The translations under genes were made by a program, and so were the position numbers. This document shows, piece by piece, positions 31,516 through 43,293 of a stretch of DNA of 64,000 nucleotides (its first letter is position 1; each line of letters begins with the position of its first letter). Source of the stretch: Haemaphysalis longicornis (taxonomy: Eukaryota > Arthropoda > Arachnida > Ixodida > Ixodidae); assembly GCA_013339765.2 (NCBI GenBank), contig CM023451.1, positions 153,366,623 to 153,430,622 of the forward strand, written 5' to 3'. The notes beneath the pieces are model-generated. The model saw nothing but the letters and a program-made list of their open reading frames with translations. It made no database searches and was not told the DNA's origin.

Positions 31516-32935
31516 GTGTCAGGGAGGAAGCAAGTCATGCACCTAGTTGATCGGGTTGGCGACGTGATGGTCGGTCACAACGAGGGAGGGGCCAGCAGTG
31601 CGGGCTCATCAGTGCCTCTCCCATCACCTGACTCCGCCGAAGAAGGTTGCCTTTGCTTGGTGCACGCTTCGAGCCACTCCAGGAGAAATTGGGGAGCTCA
31701 GCAGAGCAGCGACTTGGCTGACAGGATTGACGAGACGAGAGTCCTTAACATTGGGTGTAGGAGCAGCACTGGTACTGGCCGTACTGTGACCAGCTACAGG
31801 CGACCTAGAGGCCAGACGAGAACGGCTAACCGTTGCCTTGCTGCTCGTGCCGGTTTTGCTTTGTTCCTTCCGTCGGCTGCGCGAACCGCTCGAGGACCCA
31901 GGGAGAGCAACGTTTTTTTTCAGTGCACACCCTGGAATGCGTTGAGGATTCTCCGTGAGGTCATTGCACTCGGCAGAGCTGAGGCTCGTGAAGAGGGAGG
32001 TATCGGTCGCAGACGATCACGTGGCTGCTCCCGCAGGTGCAATCTCTTTTTCCGAAGGGGACAGGCAGCTCTCGAGTCACATCTCTTAGCTGTCGCTTGG
32101 TGATTCATCAATCGTCGTGGTGTTGCCCAAAGTGGTACCTTCGCTTGACGCCTCGGCAGGCTAGCTCAAGGGGCCCGGGGCAGCTTGGGAAAGTCGCTTG
32201 TACTCTCGAGAGCCTACTGACGGATGGGGGCGCGAGGCGTCTCAGAGAAATTGCTCGCACAATCCGCATAGGAGCGGGGCCGCAGGCAGTCAGAGGTGGC
32301 ATGGTTGCCCTTGCAGACACTGGGCAGTGCAGTCGACTTCGTCGTGGCCGTACTCCGAGCAGCAGCCGCACCAGGGTGTCTTGCAGCCGCTAACTTGGTG
32401 ATCTTTCTGACTGCAGCGGGCACATACCCGTAGAACACCTTTGTATTCAAACTGGTCCTTAAAACGTCGAATCTTCATGAAGTTAGAGACCGCCTTGGCC
32501 ATTTCCATCTTCAGAAGTCGCATGCCGGTCTTGATATACTGAAGACTCCTCCATGCCAGCTGGCTGACGTTGCGGACCTTTCCATACGGTCTCAGTGCTG
32601 CCGCAAGTTCCGCGTTACTCACAATGGGGTTCAGGCGGTACACCGTCACGGAGACGACCTGCGGGCCCATTCAGGCCACAGGATACGAAACGCCGTTTAT
32701 GACGACGGCTCCTTTCTCGGTGAGCTTGCAAGCAGCAGCAGCCTCAGTCGCCACTGCGAAGAACATGAAACCACCCTGATGCATCATGGTGCCCAGGCCA
32801 TAACGATCTACGATTCTCTCCGGGCATTCACCAGGTCATCCACGGTGACGTCCTTCGGGGCCGCGAAGTAAAAGACATGGGCTCTTGTCAGTGGCTTAAC
32901 AACCTGCCAGGATGCCATGATGACGCGTCATTAGT
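31516..32935 (-). mobile_element. LINE ORF1 (gag-like, CCHC zinc knuckles)
   Basis: The minus strand starts with MASWQVVKPLTRAHVFYFAA (ATG near 32,920), then gives RVRNVSQLAW-like and FEYKGVLRVCARCSQKDH. The cysteine/histidine spacing CARCSQKDHQVSGC then CGCCSEYGHDEVDC (about 32,350-32,430) is the paired CCHC knuckle of LINE ORF1 proteins that bind element RNA. The downstream part (31,516-32,280) is the variable hydrophilic tail. It is broken by frameshifts between 32,670 and 32,830 and has no reverse transcriptase attached. Confidence 0.78.
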
Positions 32936-35115
32936 GTCCGAGATGGTGGTTCAGTGTTCGGTAGGTTGACGGCATCTAGCAGGAATGGGCTACCCAACGT
33001 AACATGCAGGGCCCGCCCCGCTACAATCACGGCGAAACCTAGGGAACCGGTCATTGAGGGCCCCACGGCATGGGTGATGTCTTCCCAAGTAGAGCCTCAC
33101 AGAAGAACGAGGCGAACGATCAATCCGCATCGCTATTCAACGAGTCCCCGACATAACCCGATTCAGTCACTGGCCAAAGTGAAATATAAGCTGCACAATA
33201 TGTTTATATATTCACAGCCAAATTTAAACATCTAAGCCCGGTGGCAATGTTCATACTTGCCAACATTGTTGAACCAGAACACAACATTACGCAAATATGA
33301 GGCAGAAAATCAATACATAAGTGATATTTGCAGTTTTTCCTTCGTTACAAATTCATGGATGGTGGATTCAAATGAAATACTGCATCTACGCAATAAAAAA
33401 TTCACTGTTTCGCCTGCTCTCGCCTGTGCCAGTATAGCTTCTAGCGGCAATTTAAGAAATCACACCAAGCAGTTATGAAAGGTTCCACTAGATAGGTTCC
33501 ACTTTCCGCATAAAACGCACGTGGAGTAGGGAAACGTGGTTCTATAAAAGTTGAAGTATGGTGCCTCGATTCCAGTGCGTCTCCGCCCGTACGGAAGCGC
33601 TGGCATCGAGGCACCCGGCCTGGAGCAGTGGAACGCGGAAACTTTAAATTGACTTGAGCAAACCTCTAGGGTGTTTACCTTGGGAGGAGTGCGACGGGAG
33701 AGGAACAGCATGAGAGGTGAGCGGGAAAGCGAAGGGAGGCATTTACTTTACAAACGTTGACGAAAGACTATCATCTTTTGTCGGCATTTGCAACGAAAGG
33801 AGCAGATACGCGGCAATTTTTTTAAATCAGTAGCATTCTGACAGTCCACTCAGAGAGATAGGTGGGGGTTTATTCAAACAGGGGACGCTGTGCATTCACA
33901 ACTATCCCAATAGACAATGTGTGTGTGTGGACACGCACACACACGCGCACACACTGAGAAAGAGGATCATACAGAGCTTCATACGTGTATTGGGGTGTGA
34001 CGCTCATACACACGCACACGGCCTCTTTTTCGCTATCCAACTCCAAGCTATATTAAAGCAAAGCTTTCTACCTCTACTTGCCAACGGTCCTTTCGTGGCG
34101 TGCGGGACAAGAAACTCCCAACGCGGCTGGGATGGGGAGGGCGCATATCACTCACGGAGCGCAGTGTAGATGACGAGGGGATAGGGTGCTATTACCCAGC
34201 GTTCCCCGCACGCAAGAGACTTCTCGCACCGGCGGGTGGGTCGGCGGGACGGCTTTGTACTCTGCTTTAGCGACAGTTGTTTTGGGCCTGTTTCTGGCAC
34301 TGCGTCAAGTCCATTGCGCGCTTTCTTCGCACGGCTTGATTAACTTTTTCGACAGCACCTGCTGTGTAACCCGAACCCGACGGAATTGAGTGAGCGTACG
34401 GCAAAGATACGTTAAGGATTGGTTTGCAGGGCGGGAAAGGAAAATGTAGGACACCACATACAGGCATCTGGACGCTAGAGAAATGCTACCTTATGCGCAC
34501 TGCTTGCCGCGAATGGGGCTTCGTTTTTCTAACTTGGTGAATACCAATTCGGTTGTGTTTTAAGAGTTTTTACAAAATGAGAAGAAGCAACTGGTTCTGA
34601 TAACTAGCGATTATAACAGTTCCCTCAGCTTTTTGCAATAATCAGATTTACTAAACTACCTAGTTAAATCGGTATAAATGGGAATCACTAAGCTCACATG
34701 CCAAATTGTTTCGGTGTCTGCGCTCGTGTCACGCGTTGGTTAGCCCCCTAGCTAGCACATCAGGATGGCTAGGTTCCGCTGTCTCACCCTTCGACGCTCC
34801 TGTCCGTTTTCTTTCCGCCGACGCACAGCCGGGCTACAGCGGCGGCGTCCGCCGCTTTACCCGGCCGTGTCAGACGCTGCTGCGTTTGGGGCGCCCCTCC
34901 CGCAAATTTCAGTTAACGGCGGGAAAAATCTCTGGTTTCACTCTTTGTAGAGCCACGTGTATAATTAAAGTGACGTCCGCTTGGGCAATTGTTGTGGGCG
35001 TCGTTAAAGCTTTACTTTACAACCACCTTCACAGCTGTGAATTGGAGCTAATTTTTATTAGCCATATTTTGCCCTTCTTCACGTGAAGGGTAAAGCTGAA
35101 ATTATGCTGGCGACT
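32936..35115. other. Intergenic, simple repeats only
   Basis: There is no recognisable gene. A GT run followed by a CA run (33,918-33,955) and scattered AT-rich sequence are present. A 126-codon frame at 34,706 has no family motif and is not credited. Confidence 0.4.
33918..33955. repeat. (GT)n-(CA)n microsatellite
   Basis: GTGTGTGTGTGG is followed by ACACGCACACACACGCGCAC and ACAC, so the two dinucleotide runs are self-complementary. Confidence 0.8.
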
Positions 35116-35119
35116 CTCA

Positions 35120-36815
35120 CCAACCGCTGTAGGCACGAAGAAATTGCTCCCTTTTCGCGTATGCTGATTGGCGCAAGACAGCGCGGCCATCCTGCAGCGA
35201 CAAGCTGGACCAAAGAGGTGCGAGACTTACTACGGTAGCTCTACCAACAGGCTGCTTCACCTGATCACCCTCTTCCATGTTCCTGCCCGAACCAGTCACA
35301 ACCCTTGTGCGCGGCATGCCAGAAAGAAGCACGTTCCGGCTACCGCTTTGAAGTTCTTCGCTCTGGACCATATTTCACGAAAATATAGTCCAGACGAAGA
35401 ACTTCATGAGGTTCTTACAAATGCCATGCTCATCTCCGCACTGATGGGTCGCTGCCACCACATCATCCACTATCGGGGTGTGGATACCGTGATCACGCAC
35501 CACATCAGTGCCATGCTCAGCCACAAAACGTCAACTACAGCTATAAAACTTCGAGCTCTGAGGGTGGATTTCGCTCACATCCTCAAACAGCCCGTATGAG
35601 AATGGGCTATCTTCGCAGACTCCAGGGATGCACTTCAATGTCTAGCGTTATTTAGATGCAACGCAATCTCATGCTCGCCCATCTGTCCTTCCTGCGTCTG
35701 TCCGGCGTTGTCCGCACAGCTGCGCCTCTCCTCCTTCTCCTCTCTTCGATAGCGAACACTCTCTCCCAAACAGCTGCGGGTTGGCGCAGCGCGCTCTCAC
35801 TCCGTTGCTAGGCGCCGGTGGGCGGCGCTGGCGCGCGCTGCGCATGTGCAGTACTCTCTCTCTCCGCGCTCTCCTCTCCTTCGGGCGCTGTGAATATAAA
35901 GCGGCATGCCGCGCGTCGGCTGTCTCAGTGGACGGTCGACCGACCCACCTCCCCTTCGCGTGAGAATCCCTGCTATAAGCGTAATCAATACGATGGAAAA
36001 CGCCAATGGAACCCCCCATGAGATGCGTTGCATCACACCAGGGTTCCCGCGAGGGGAGGCTGGGCGTAATTTCCTAATAACCAGCGTGTGTTTGACATAC
36101 ACGCCTTATATGTCCCAAGCTCTACAAGCACACCAACCCATACCTGCCCATTGTGGGATAACCGGCAATGTGAAGGCGGACAGTGCTAGAATCCATTGGG
36201 CATAACCATCGTCTATCGGCAATATCCATACCATTCTCCAGGAAAGATGCCTTTGTCCTAGCAACTAGCGTGGCACGGAACACGCAGCGAGAAACCTGGG
36301 ATGACGTATCGCGTCATTACGCACCGCTATCTTGCATTGATACAAACTGCAAATTCAAAATACCGGCAGGGGTCTCCAAGCCATTAGAAGCAATTCTACA
36401 TCGCATGCGGTTGAATGTCGCATCGACTCGCAACTTCCTCTTTCAGTTGAAAAAACTACGTCGGCCCCTCTGCCCACACAGCGATATGAGAAAAAACCTC
36501 CAGCACCTAATCTGTGAATGTGCTCGCTTCAGTGCCAAAGGGTGTCATTTGTCGTGTGTTTGGGACTGCGGCTTTTCAGTGGACATTCAACAGAAGAACG
36601 TTTTAAGTCGGTAGGCATGTCCGAAACGCGCTCTACCGGGATACAAAAGCTCTGATCGCTACCTGCACTTTAGAGGACTATACCAGTCGCTGTAAATAAC
36701 TCAACGCCTCTTTGCCCATCAAGTCTCCAACATCATCCCCATCAACTTTATCACATCATCATCTGGCGGAGCAAGTTAGGTATTTAAGGCCGCCTAACAT
36801 CGCCAGACTTCATTA
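35120..36815 (+). mobile_element. LINE RNase H and C-terminus, split by a later repeat
   Basis: The plus strand gives RARLTTVALPTGCFT and IFADSRDALQCL (an RNase H acidic motif) up to about 35,650. After an interruption it continues with IPAHCGITGNVKADSAR (36,138-36,190) and LHRMRLNVASTRNFLFQL. A decayed knuckle CPHSDMRKNLQHLICEC (about 36,470-36,522) follows. It ends in ATTAAAGATCGCTC before a (CT)n run. The two halves fit one element disrupted by GC-rich repeat copy b. Many stops make it inactive. Confidence 0.68.
35651..36065 (+). repeat. GC-rich dispersed repeat with TATA-like box, copy b
   Basis: It shares the ordered blocks listed for 5,970-6,590, including GATAGCGAACACTCTCTC, GCGCATGTGCAGTACTCTCT, a TATA-like GAATATAAAGCGG (35,891-35,903) and the right end GGGTTCCCGCGAGGGGAGG. 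GATGCAACGCA at 35,654 and TGCGTTGCATC at 36,023 form a short inverted repeat near the ends. It sits inside a LINE and therefore is itself mobile or was mobilised. Confidence 0.55.
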
Positions 36816-36816
36816 A

Positions 36817-36819
36817 AGA

Positions 36820-36876
<57 letters not shown>
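36817..36876 (+). repeat. (CT)n microsatellite
   Basis: About 60 bp of pure CT repeat at the 3' end of the LINE at 35,120-36,815. Several tick LINE 3' ends run into CT repeats; the tail at 54,460-54,612 does so too. Confidence 0.9.
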
Positions 36877-36877
<1 letters not shown>

Positions 36878-36910
36878 AATCTAGGCTGTAGTCGTTGTTA
36901 ACTAGTGCCG

Positions 36911-37366
36911 TCTAGTGTCACTAGATAAGATATAAGAGTAGCGGCACTGAGGCACGCAAGGGAAGCAACGGCGGCCATTTTGGTGTTTATCAGTGTTGCG
37001 AGATTGCCTCTTCTACGGCCTCGCCGTTAACTTCTACCGGGGCGTTTGTTAACAACACTGCCGAAGATACAGCAAAACGGCATCTTCGTACGCACTTCAG
37101 CTGCTGAAATGCTGCTACACGCGTTATCTTTCATTCGTGTTCGAAACAACGTTAGTCACGCGCAGCCGCAGAGCAGGGAGGACATGCTAAGTTTTCCACA
37201 GTTCACCGACTGAAAATGCTCAAGCAACAAAATGGCAGCGCCCATGAACCGTCGCAGTGTAAACAAGTGTCACGTGATGCGCACTGACCAATGATCATGG
37301 CGGAGGCACGGAACAATAGGGGAAAAGAGTGCCGATACTCTGTAACCTTATCTAGTGACACTAGTG
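36911..37366. mobile_element. Small TIR element (MITE-like)
   Basis: CTAGTGTCACTAGATAAG (36,912-36,929) is exactly the reverse complement of CTTATCTAGTGACACTAG (37,347-37,364). Pairing continues with some mismatches for about 37 bp. The interior of about 380 bp is non-coding. No target duplication could be fixed, so the superfamily is unknown. Confidence 0.6.
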
Positions 37367-38094
37367 CAGCCCTCCCCCTCCCTTCTCCTTCCTCCCTTCA
37401 TCAGGTTATTTGTATCGCTGGAAGGCAGCCATACTTACAAACGGTAATTTAATTAAACCTAAACCGTTTTAACGTTTTTCTTACCACACACTCCGGTCCA
37501 TAACACATTTTTCGCTTTTCGAGGGTATGCCACCGTTATATTAAACTTGACAGCATCAAAAGGTTATACACTAAGAATTTATCTCACGAAATCTCGCACG
37601 TATAAAACACCGCGCTACTGCAAAAAACTTCCCTAATCCGCCCAAAGTACGAATGTGGCTGGCGAATCGATTCGTTTCAGTTAGGGCTCCACGCATAGTG
37701 TTACGCAGTCCTCCTTTTTTGGGGAAGGGGCTATAATCAAGTGTTGTTTGTTTTGCGCTGCTTCCCGGGCTCGACCAGTGGCACTGTATTCTGCCTAGGG
37801 CTTAGTTCGCAATGTTTAATCCCATCTGACGAGCGCGAAAAGGACAAGACGCGAACAGAAAATACACACAAAAGAGGAAATTGTACTCACTAGGCTGCCT
37901 AGCCATCAAGAGAGAAACACTACGAGCAAGTAGGAGAGGCCAAAGTTCAAAGGTCGTTCCAACGCGTGCACCAAACGCCAGCAATAGAAACAGTCCAACG
38001 CCTGAAGCTGACAATTACGGGTCCTTTCACACAGAAATAAACCCATGCGCAAAAGCCCACCGAAAGGGGAGAAGCGTGCGCAGAGAAAAAAATG
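37367..38094. other. Intergenic, nothing recognised
   Basis: Non-coding sequence before the inner edge of arm R. No repeat or gene is seen. Confidence 0.4.
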
Positions 38095-40093
38095 GGTAGC
38101 CTGAATTAACGGGCCCGACTCCCGCGATAATGACTCCTTTGACAGCGACGTGCCTACCACTGGCGTGACGGGCAGCGTGCGTTCAAAAGTCAGCGAGCTA
38201 AAACGTGCGAACACGGCTGGAAGAGACACACCAATGTTGGCAGAACGAGGCCACCCTCGTTTAACGAGGCCCCCGGCATTCCCAAATACGAGTATGGCCG
38301 TCAATACCTGGCTCGTTGAATGGCGGTTGTGTATGAAAGCAAGTGGCAAAAGTCCGTGAGTGAGGTGTCGTTGCACGGAGACAAATGCATGGAAGGACGA
38401 CTGATTCCTCTGGGCATTCCGATTCTTAATGGATATTGTGTGCTCAGCACAACCTCGTCCCTGTCGGCAATGTTTGCGTCCATGAACATGCGTGCGCACA
38501 CACTCGCACACATCATGCTGTATTTCGTGCCACCAAGACTGCACTACTGCAGAAGCATATCTGTGCAACCCCCTTCCACCGGAGAGAGCTGATTGCACGA
38601 CGGGACGTGTCCTGTTGAACTTGCGCACTATCATTCCGGCCGTTGTGCGAACTAGGCACCGTAAGTTTCGGTTGGGGTCGTAAGAATGCTTCTTCCGAGC
38701 TTACAAATCATGGACGGACTTGATGTTGTTGTAATAAGGGTTAAAATAAATCGTTAAGACAGCGAACGCGCGCGACGACAAAGTTCGGACCAGCTAGTTT
38801 TGGAATGCCTGTCTAGTTTTGATTGTACGTACACAACTGGTGGCCGTTCCGTTATTCGTATTGCCCACGTTATACGTGGCCGTCAAGTTTTTTCCTTGAA
38901 TACAACAAAGTTCGGCCTCATATGTAACATTAGTTTCGCCCACATTAACCGCGATATAACTAACTGCCCGAAGTTCATTGCGACCAGAAAGCAGAGGAAA
39001 CGTCTGCCCCGCCAAAACAAACGTCCCATAGCGCCACAGCTCTAGACACGAGTCTCCTTGGGAAACAAGGCGGGTTCTTCTGGTGATTGTGAAATCTACT
39101 TGGGCGATGCACCCGGTCCCGCCGAGGAGTTTACGAGAGCGTCACGTAGCCTTGTTCGCATTCGGAAGTGTTTATGGGTACCGGATCCATAAATGACGTA
39201 CGCTGCCAGGGGTGTACAGGTGCAGGAGATTGTGTAAGCCAGAACCTCGGAGGAATGTTGTTTGTAACCTGAACGTTTACATTTACCTGATTGTGTTCAC
39301 GCTGTTTTCTCCTCCTCCACCTTTCCTCTTGGTGTTTTTCGCAGCAATTAGCAAGTGGAAGGAAAAGTCGGACGAACTAATACGTTTCACGATTTAACCG
39401 GTTGTTTTGATTGCAGCCAGTAACCCAGTAACGGGGTCTCTTTCCTGACAACGCCGAAACTACTGTGCACGAAGCCATCGTAGAAGGTCCGGCAACATAC
39501 TCTCCGTGTTTGTGTTTTCCCTTCTCTGTCTTCGTCTTGGATGGGCTGTTTTTCACCATGAACATTCACCAACTTGCCCAGTTCGCCGCACTCTCAATAG
39601 TGTTGTGTTGAATTCTGCCACCAGTCTAAATTCAGACAGTCACGAATTCAGTCTACAAACTGAAGCCATATACAAGTGTTGGTCACGAATCATTCTTTTT
39701 GTAACGTATAAAGAACTACATCATTGCTGCGGTAATTATACAAATGGTCACCCTTGTTGGCTGACCTCAGTGAAAACAGCCGGAATTGTAACCTTGCTGA
39801 CGACTTACACTGATGCTTAACATTTTACCGAAGCTAACATTACCATGACTGCTTGAAAATCTATTCAAATTATTGCACATGTAACAAACGTTACGGCTGA
39901 AGTGCAACGAAATATAAAAGTTACTGATCAATTATCCCTTTGTAAGTAATGTGAGTATTGCGCGTGGCTGTAGAGGAGGGCTACCTTTAATTATAAGGAA
40001 TGGTCAGCCGAGCAGCCAACTTGGCTTGCTTCTTCATACACGCACATGAGGAAAGGGTGTGTTGGTGACACAGCCAATGGGAATTGGCTGCGT
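38095..40093 (+). repeat. Inverted segmental duplication, arm R, first part
   Basis: Reverse complement of about 27,690-31,052 in arm L, without the TTAA element of that arm. From about 39,041 to 40,088 it is also a direct repeat of 45,979-46,895. It keeps the empty TTAA site (39,394-39,397) and carries a small GTTGGT-family insertion (39,504-39,589). No gene is recognisable. Confidence 0.85.
39504..39589 (-). mobile_element. GTTGGT-family element D, single-armed
   Basis: On the minus strand the head CTGGGCAAGTTGGTGAATG is followed by a purine-rich body (CAAGACGAAGACAGAGAAGG, then ACACAAACACGG) with no second arm. ACTCT flanks it at 39,499-39,503 and 39,590-39,594. Arm L lacks it (near 28,010-28,020), and so does the second part of arm R (near 46,415-46,425). 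This gives two empty sites. Confidence 0.7.
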
Positions 40094-40292
40094 CCAACAA
40101 AAATACAGAGGTGTTTTTGTACAAAAATACAAAAGTACAGAGAGCGAACAAAAAGTACAGAAGGGGCCCCACGTCAGAGGAATGAAGAGGAGCAACGCAA
40201 AAGGCCCGGTGTGTGCCATAAGGTTCATCAATAAGAAAAAAACGCAGGATAGTAATGAGGCCCAAAACGCGGCAAAAATTACCTTTGGGTAG

Positions 40293-40313
40293 GAGGGGGG
40301 GGGGGGGGGGGGG
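40293..40313 (+). repeat. Poly-G run in the former intron 1
   Basis: About 19 G residues lie directly before the conserved acceptor. Copy 1 has only GGTCGGTCGGGG there. A second long G run is at 17,819-17,833. Confidence 0.8.
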
Positions 40314-40316
40314 CAG

Positions 40317-42806
40317 TCAACCGTGTCAGGGGTGACATAGACTTCTCTAACGCGAAGGAGGCTGCACATTGCGCTTGGGACCCACTACGCATAGCAGTTG
40401 CTGCTTATGTCGTGGAAGATGACGCCAAAAAAAAGACAAACATAAAAAGGAGTCGAAGAAGAAAAAACGATTAAAAAGAAGTTTAAAAGAAGAAGAAAAT
40501 TCAAAGAAAAAGGAAACAAAAGGAAAGTTTAAAAAAAAGAAAAAGAAGGTCAAGAAAAATAAAAAATAAAATGAAGCCTAAGAAGGAATTCGAAAGCTTC
40601 GGTAGTACTGCCACATCAGCAGCCTTGCAAGCACCACCAACATCTAAGACGCCCCTGCCCGCCACGAAGGTAAGTCTGGCTTCTACACCAAGTACGAGGT
40701 GTACACCATGTGCGGACGACTTGCTGAGGAGCATGCGAAGCCGCATCCAGCGCAAGGCCTATTTTCCTGTGTTTTGGCCTTGATTAGCCAATCCGCCTCC
40801 TTCCGAGAGAGGAGGGGTCATGAGGTGATCGATGAAGAGGAAGACAAGGGAACACTGATTCACGGCCCGTGGTTATTCAACCTGTCGGGGGCCGCATCAG
40901 CACTTGTCATGCGCGACTACAAGCTCTTCCACTCGTCGGACTGTAAGAGCGAAGCCAGCCCGCTGGCCAACATGCTAGCCTCAAAACCGTGTGACAGTTT
41001 TTACGACTACGTCTGCAAGCGACGATGGGGGCGCACCCCTATAACCTTGCGCAGCGCGGACGAGCCCACTTTGAATGACATCCAGTACAACGTGTGGAGA
41101 CATATCGAGCTGTTCAAAAGGGATGCCACCACTGCCGCCGAGACAACCTGCGTTAACACGGCAGCCATCAACAAGCTTAGTTCGACTCCACTAAAAGATG
41201 CCCTCAATTCGACCGGCTTGTCGGGCTCCCCATTTGAAAAGGCGCCGGTTGCTCTGAACCTCTGGCGGGCCGCGGGTCACCTAATGCGGCTGCTCGCACT
41301 AGCCTCACTGCTCGTATTGAGTGGGGAGCGCGGCCCCCGCCCGACTCTGACCATCATTTTGGGTCCTGCGGAGGCACCACTGAGTCTTCGCGACTTCCGG
41401 GATAACTCCACGACCACCAGCTTCCTCGAGAGCATCGAGAGATCGATGAGTTTTCTTTCCCCGGATGGAAACGAGACCGCGAAAAGAGCCATGGAAGTGC
41501 TCAGCTTCGTGCTCAGCCTTGCAAGCATAAATTCTGGCAAGCAGACTGCGCCCGCGTTTGCCGCTAAGAGACCCTTCAGCACGTTTCTCGACGCTGCACT
41601 CGACGACTTCCTCGATTTGAAGACTAAAAACGTCCACGCAAAGTTGCAATCACCGAAGTATGGAAGCGAAGTGAGTCAAATGATGGCTGTTGTGCCTCTT
41701 CGGTGCGCTATAAACTATCTGGGTTACTACGCTGTCGACCACCTTTGGGCGTTCTCCCCAGCGCACGTGGGCGAAGTCGTTCCACCCCTTCAACGGCAGA
41801 GAATCTGTCTCCAGATGACTGAGAGGGCGGTGCCACGCCAAATTCTCGAAATTGGGTTCGAGGTGTACAAACACCGTCTCAACCTGACGCACCTGCGAAA
41901 GGTAGCCAATGAAACGAAATGGCATCTCGAGGAGAGCATCCGTTCCCTTTCTTGGATGGACGACCAGAAGAAGCTTAAGGTGATTGAGAGGGTGCAGGTT
42001 ACCACAGCAGAATTCTGGTTCCCGTCCGAGGTCCTCCTTTCAGGCTCGATGCCCGGCGTGCCACCTCCTCTGCCATTGCACATTACCGGCGCCCTGAGCC
42101 TTTACCAGTGGTGCGTGGAAAATGAGTTCGTGTCTTCCTTAAAGCACATTATAGACCACGACGACGTACGGCCACCTCGCAGCTTGTTCTCTCAGCGCAT
42201 CGAGCATAGTCCTGACGGAGTGCTGCACGTCCCTCTGGTGGCTGTCAACCCTAGCACGAGTGTGAGGGCCACATCGGGATACGTGTCCCTCTTCGCGATA
42301 CACGTCTTAGTGTTCGACTGGCCAGGGCACTGATCGAAGCAGCGCTCGGACGGACCAGTGCCGATAGGTCCGTGTGGTGGCCCCTTGCGCGTGCCCAGTA
42401 CCGTGGCAAGCATGCTTGTTTTCTGGCAGGCTTTCCTACGCTTCTCGACCCCTTTGAGGGCTTGCAAGGGCACAGGCCCGCTGAGGCGGTCGAGACAGAC
42501 TTGCTAGAACACGTGGCCGTGGCCGTGGCACACCTCGAGTTCCGACAGGCTCTGCAGCCCTTGCGAGGCAACATGGCCGACTACCGCCTCGCCGATGCTC
42601 AGAACTTCTCCTCGGAGCAACTGTTCTTCGTCTCGTACGCCGAGTCTGCTTGCGAGGCCTACGACGATGAGACGCCGTTCCGGCAGTTCTTGCTGCGGAA
42701 GGAGAGTCCCGCCCGGCAGCTCGTCGACCTGGCGCTAGCCCACGATCCCACCTTTCACCATGAGGCCACGCGACAGCTGCAGCTTTTGGTGAAGCACGCA
42801 GTTTAG
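40317..42806 (+). pseudogene. M13-like pseudopeptidase, copy 2, decayed duplicate
   Basis: The counterpart of exon 2 of 11,541-16,012, starting at the conserved acceptor (CAG ending at 40,316). No exon 1 is present. The frame breaks in the interrupted Lys-rich tract (40,430-40,575). A deletion fuses the sequence after GCGAAGCCGCATCCAGCGC (about 40,751) to the end of the membrane helix, removing the Arg/Ser- and Pro-rich parts and most of the anchor. The ectodomain is open from 40,699 to 42,333 and is intact where copy 1 has its extra base. One lost C near 42,291 then shifts the frame into 42,372-42,806. The C-terminus has lost 27 bases that hold the conserved AFHC and the start of the CxxW region. 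The zinc-site position reads ALIEAAL, as in copy 1, so the ancestor was already without HExxH. Confidence 0.85.
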
Positions 42807-42875
42807 CGTCACCGGAAGCGGTTCTCTGAAACCTAATATAGTTTAGCTGTTGTAAGATTAAAACAAACCTCAATG

Positions 42876-42881
42876 AATAAA
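42876..42881 (+). promoter_or_regulatory. Polyadenylation signal AATAAA (copy 2)
   Basis: Conserved counterpart of 16,094-16,099, 69 bases after the last stop of the pseudogene. Confidence 0.45.
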
Positions 42882-43158
42882 TTATTAACAATCAGTGTAC
42901 TTGTTGGCGTCATCAGTAAGGATTTGACAAGAAGCTACATGTAAATGAATGCAAAGGATTGTAATTTTCGCCATCGTCCTCGTCCACGCTAGAGAAGTCA
43001 GGCATACTGCGAGACAATTAGACGCCGGGAAACTCGAACACTTAAAAACGTTCAGATGAGACGCACGGGAAATGAATGTGTTGGGGCATTATAACATTTA
43101 CATGTCTGTTATGTGAACCCATGCGGTCGCAGTTACAAGTTTACCAAATCAACCTGAC

Positions 43159-43293
43159 GGGTTAGTTGATCTAACAAAACGGTAAAAATTGCCCCCAAAA
43201 GGACAGGATGAACTGAAAGAAGACACACCACTCGGGGAAGTGGGGTGCGTCTTCTTACTGTTCGTGCTGTCCTTTCTAGCACAATTTTTTCCC
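43159..43293 (+). mobile_element. Hairpin element A, copy 2 counterpart
   Basis: Counterpart of 16,352-16,492. The head is changed to GGGTTAGTTGATCT. The arms still pair (AGGACAGGATGAACTG on the left with ACTGTTCGTGCTGTCCTT on the right), with several compensating and non-compensating differences from copy 1. Confidence 0.65.

Noticed and set aside
35168..35599. 143-codon plus frame as an unknown gene
   Set aside because: It lies between LINE-like sequence upstream and an RNase H motif (IFADSRDALQCL) just downstream in a shifted frame, so it is most likely scrambled LINE sequence.
37906..38634. 242-codon minus frame and its relatives at 30,554 as a duplicated gene
   Set aside because: Corresponding frames in the two arms are broken differently and show no family motif; conservation is explained by the segmental duplication.
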